A stretch of DNA of 64,000 bases, from NCBI RefSeq assembly GCF_019599265.1, contig NZ_JAHZTC010000001.1, forward strand, positions 434,001 through 498,000, given 5' to 3'. The translations under genes were made by a program, and so were the position numbers. This document shows, piece after piece, positions 62,435 to 64,000 of the stretch. Under the pieces are notes generated by a model. It ran no database searches and had not been told where the DNA came from. It was given only the letters and a program-made list of their open reading frames with translations. This stretch comes from Pontibacter sp. HSC-14F20 (GTDB lineage Bacteria > Bacteroidota > Bacteroidia > Cytophagales > Hymenobacteraceae). Numbering within the stretch: the stretch's first letter is position 1; every line of letters starts with the position of its first letter.

Positions 62435-63031
62435 ATGCAATTTATTATCAGGCGCTTTTTTGTAGCTGCCTCCCTTGTACTTATTGCTGTCTCTTGTGAG
62501 GTAGAAACAACTACCCTTACTGAAACAGACTCCAACATACCAGAACCGCCTGCCACAACTTATACCATCAAAAAAGGCGGTCACACGGGTCAAAGTCAAT
62601 TCCGGCTTGTCGATACGACTACCATCCGCTTTGAAGCTACTTTTGACAGTTCTGCTATTTATAATACTGCTATTCCAAATAACCAGGCAGATATCAATAA
62701 GCTATACGGGTTGTCTGATTGCGACACCGATCACCATACCAACAGTGCCCGTTTTGGTTGGCGCTGGTATGAAGGCCGTCTGGAAATACACGCCTATACC
62801 TACAGCAACAAAAAGCGTAACACAGCCTATATTACTTCCGTGCAGCCCGGCCAAGCGAATACATATGAGTTAGCGCTGGTAGAGAAGGGGTACATCTTTA
62901 AGGTGAATGATACGCAGGTTGCACTGCCACGATCTTGTAACACAGCGAGCAGCCATTACCAGCTATACCCATATTTCGGGGGTGACGAAACGGCACCGCA
63001 TGATATTACAATCAACATCAGGGAACTCTAG
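62435..63031 (+). CDS. Secreted lipoprotein, unknown function
   Basis: A 198-residue protein with a signal peptide and lipobox (LIAVSCE). The mature part begins with a Thr/Glu/Pro-rich linker and continues into a beta-rich domain with 'RWYEGRLEIHAYTYSNKKRNTAYIT', 'YELALVEKGYIFKVNDTQVALPRSC' and 'YQLYPYFGGDETAPHDITINIREL'. The 'YFGGDETAPHDI' ending resembles other Bacteroidota surface lipoproteins I recall. No enzymatic motif is recognised. Stands alone. Confidence 0.8.
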   Translation: MQFIIRRFFVAASLVLIAVSCEVETTTLTETDSNIPEPPATTYTIKKGGHTGQSQFRLVDTTTIRFEATFDSSAIYNTAIPNNQADINKLYGLSDCDTDHHTNSARFGWRWYEGRLEIHAYTYSNKKRNTAYITSVQPGQANTYELALVEKGYIFKVNDTQVALPRSCNTASSHYQLYPYFGGDETAPHDITINIREL

Positions 63032-63058
63032 GTATAAATCCAAGAATATATTAAAAGC

Positions 63059-63092
63059 ACAAAGCCCCGGACCAGAAGGCCCGGGGCTTTGT
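63059..63092. terminator. Bidirectional intrinsic terminator
   Basis: A perfect 12-bp stem ACAAAGCCCCGG/CCGGGGCTTTGT (63059-63070 and 63081-63092) with a 10-base loop, between the converging lipoprotein and groEL genes. Confidence 0.92.
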
Positions 63093-63115
63093 TATATTCA
63101 AATAATGGGAGTCGA

Positions 63116-64000
63116 TTACATCATGCCGCCCATTCCGCCCATGCCACCTGGCATGCCAGCTGGTGCTCCACCTTCTTCAGATGGCTCTTCTGATACCACA
63201 CACTCAGTAGTAAGCAGCAGACCAGCGATAGAAGCAGCATTCTCAAGAGCAAGACGAGTTACCTTGGTTGGGTCGATGATACCGGCCGCAAACATGTTCT
63301 CGTACTTGTCGTCGCGGGCATTGTAGCCGTAGTCAGCTTTGCCTTCACGCACAGCTTGTACCACTACAGAACCTTCGCCACCTGCGTTGGCTACAATCGT
63401 GCGAAGCGGAGACTCAAGTGCAGTCTTGATAATGCTTACACCTGTCTGCTCGTCGGCATTGTATACATCTACATTGTTGAGGGCATCCAGCGCACGGATC
63501 AGGGCAACGCCACCACCTGCTACTATACCTTCTTCAACGGCAGCTCTAGTCGCGTGTAGCGCGTCGTCCACACGGTCTTTCTTCTCTTTCATCTCTACTT
63601 CAGTAGAAGCACCGATGTAAAGGATAGCAACACCACCAGAAAGTTTAGCCAGACGCTCCTGCAGTTTCTCCTTGTCGTAGTCAGATGTTGTTGTCTCCAT
63701 CTGAGACTTAATCTGATTTACACGTGCTACGATATCATCTTTCTGACCAGCACCGTTCACGATGGTAGTGTTGTCTTTGTCAATGATCACTTTCTCTGCC
63801 TGACCTAAGTACTCAAGTGTGGCGTTCTCTAGTTTATAGCCACGCTCTTCAGAAATCACAGTACCTCCTGTCAGAATGGCAATGTCTTCCAGCATAGCTT
63901 TTCTGCGGTCACCGAAGCCAGGAGCCTTTACAGCCGCTATTTTCAGGGAACCACGCAGTTTGTTTACTACCAGGGTAGCAAGCGCCTCACCGTCAACATC
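63116..64000 (-). CDS. groEL: Chaperonin GroEL, C-terminal part (5' end outside the window)
   Basis: About 295 codons in one open frame from the right edge; the internal ATG at 63895 is not the start, since [37 protein letters not shown] lies upstream of it in frame. The chaperonin signature continues with [30 protein letters not shown] and ends in the typical Gly/Met repeat [10 protein letters not shown]. It folds proteins in the cytosol with GroES, which is expected just outside the window. Confidence 0.97.
   Translation of the reverse strand, partial: DVDGEALATLVVNKLRGSLKIAAVKAPGFGDRRKAMLEDIAILTGGTVISEERGYKLENATLEYLGQAEKVIIDKDNTTIVNGAGQKDDIVARVNQIKSQMETTTSDYDKEKLQERLAKLSGGVAILYIGASTEVEMKEKKDRVDDALHATRAAVEEGIVAGGGVALIRALDALNNVDVYNADEQTGVSIIKTALESPLRTIVANAGGEGSVVVQAVREGKADYGYNARDDKYENMFAAGIIDPTKVTRLALENAASIAGLLLTTECVVSEEPSEEGGAPAGMPGGMGGMGGMM

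Overview
The window looks like chromosomal DNA of a member of the Bacteroidota, most likely the Cytophagales (Hymenobacteraceae, Pontibacter-like). Evidence: a CarboxypepD/TonB-type outer-membrane barrel protein, DUF4296, DUF4159 and DUF922 proteins, a DUF58/Bat-type operon, a speD-speE fusion, a 16-Cys DUF326 protein, and TAnnTTTG-like promoter boxes. Genus is an inference. Roughly 59 protein genes and three tRNA genes are supported; both end genes are cut by the window (a glycerophosphodiester phosphodiesterase on the left, groEL on the right). Layout: 1-5.3 kb holds a partial GDPD lipoprotein, DUF2750, yggS, a DUF58/BatD-like/BatA membrane operon without its usual MoxR partner, a DUF4296 lipoprotein and csaA. 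5.4-16.7 kb holds an FAD oxidoreductase-Rieske fusion, a DUF922 protease-like protein, a MATE pump, an egtB-egtD pair (ergothioneine), menC, a large outer-membrane barrel protein and a sirtuin. 16.8-20 kb holds topA and sixA. 20-30 kb is a complete-looking non-flagellar chemosensory operon: parA, a soluble chemoreceptor with a Nik1-like poly-HAMP array (9 near-identical 276-bp units plus divergent ends), cheW, cheY, a cheB with a dead receiver domain, cheA and cheC; no cheR is present. 30-33 kb is polyamine synthesis (a speD-speE fusion overlapping a speB-like gene) and a small holin-like membrane protein. 33-43 kb holds the DUF326 protein, recQ, a secreted subtilase, an XRE-S24 regulator behind an AT-rich 0.5-kb spacer, pirin, rmuC, an HD hydrolase and two envelope or unknown proteins. 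43-46 kb holds fcl-gmd (GDP-fucose), a 13-copy GGTATA tandem repeat and three tandem tRNA-Asp genes. 46-57 kb holds accA, an MBL hydrolase-patatin pair, a small barrel protein, an acyltransferase, smc, DUF4159 and rsmE. 57-64 kb holds an intact IS1182-type element that has split the pckA terminator hairpin, then pckA, a POT peptide transporter, a lipoprotein and groEL. The two most unusual signals are (1) the ParA/poly-HAMP chemosensory cluster, which looks like a self-partitioning cytoplasmic receptor array with relaxed methylation control, and (2) a strongly over-represented dispersed heptamer GGTATAG/CTATACC found in genes and spacers on both strands, which also forms a perfect 13-unit tandem array and occurs as an inverted pair in a terminator, reminiscent of HIP1-type or DNA-uptake-type genome signatures.
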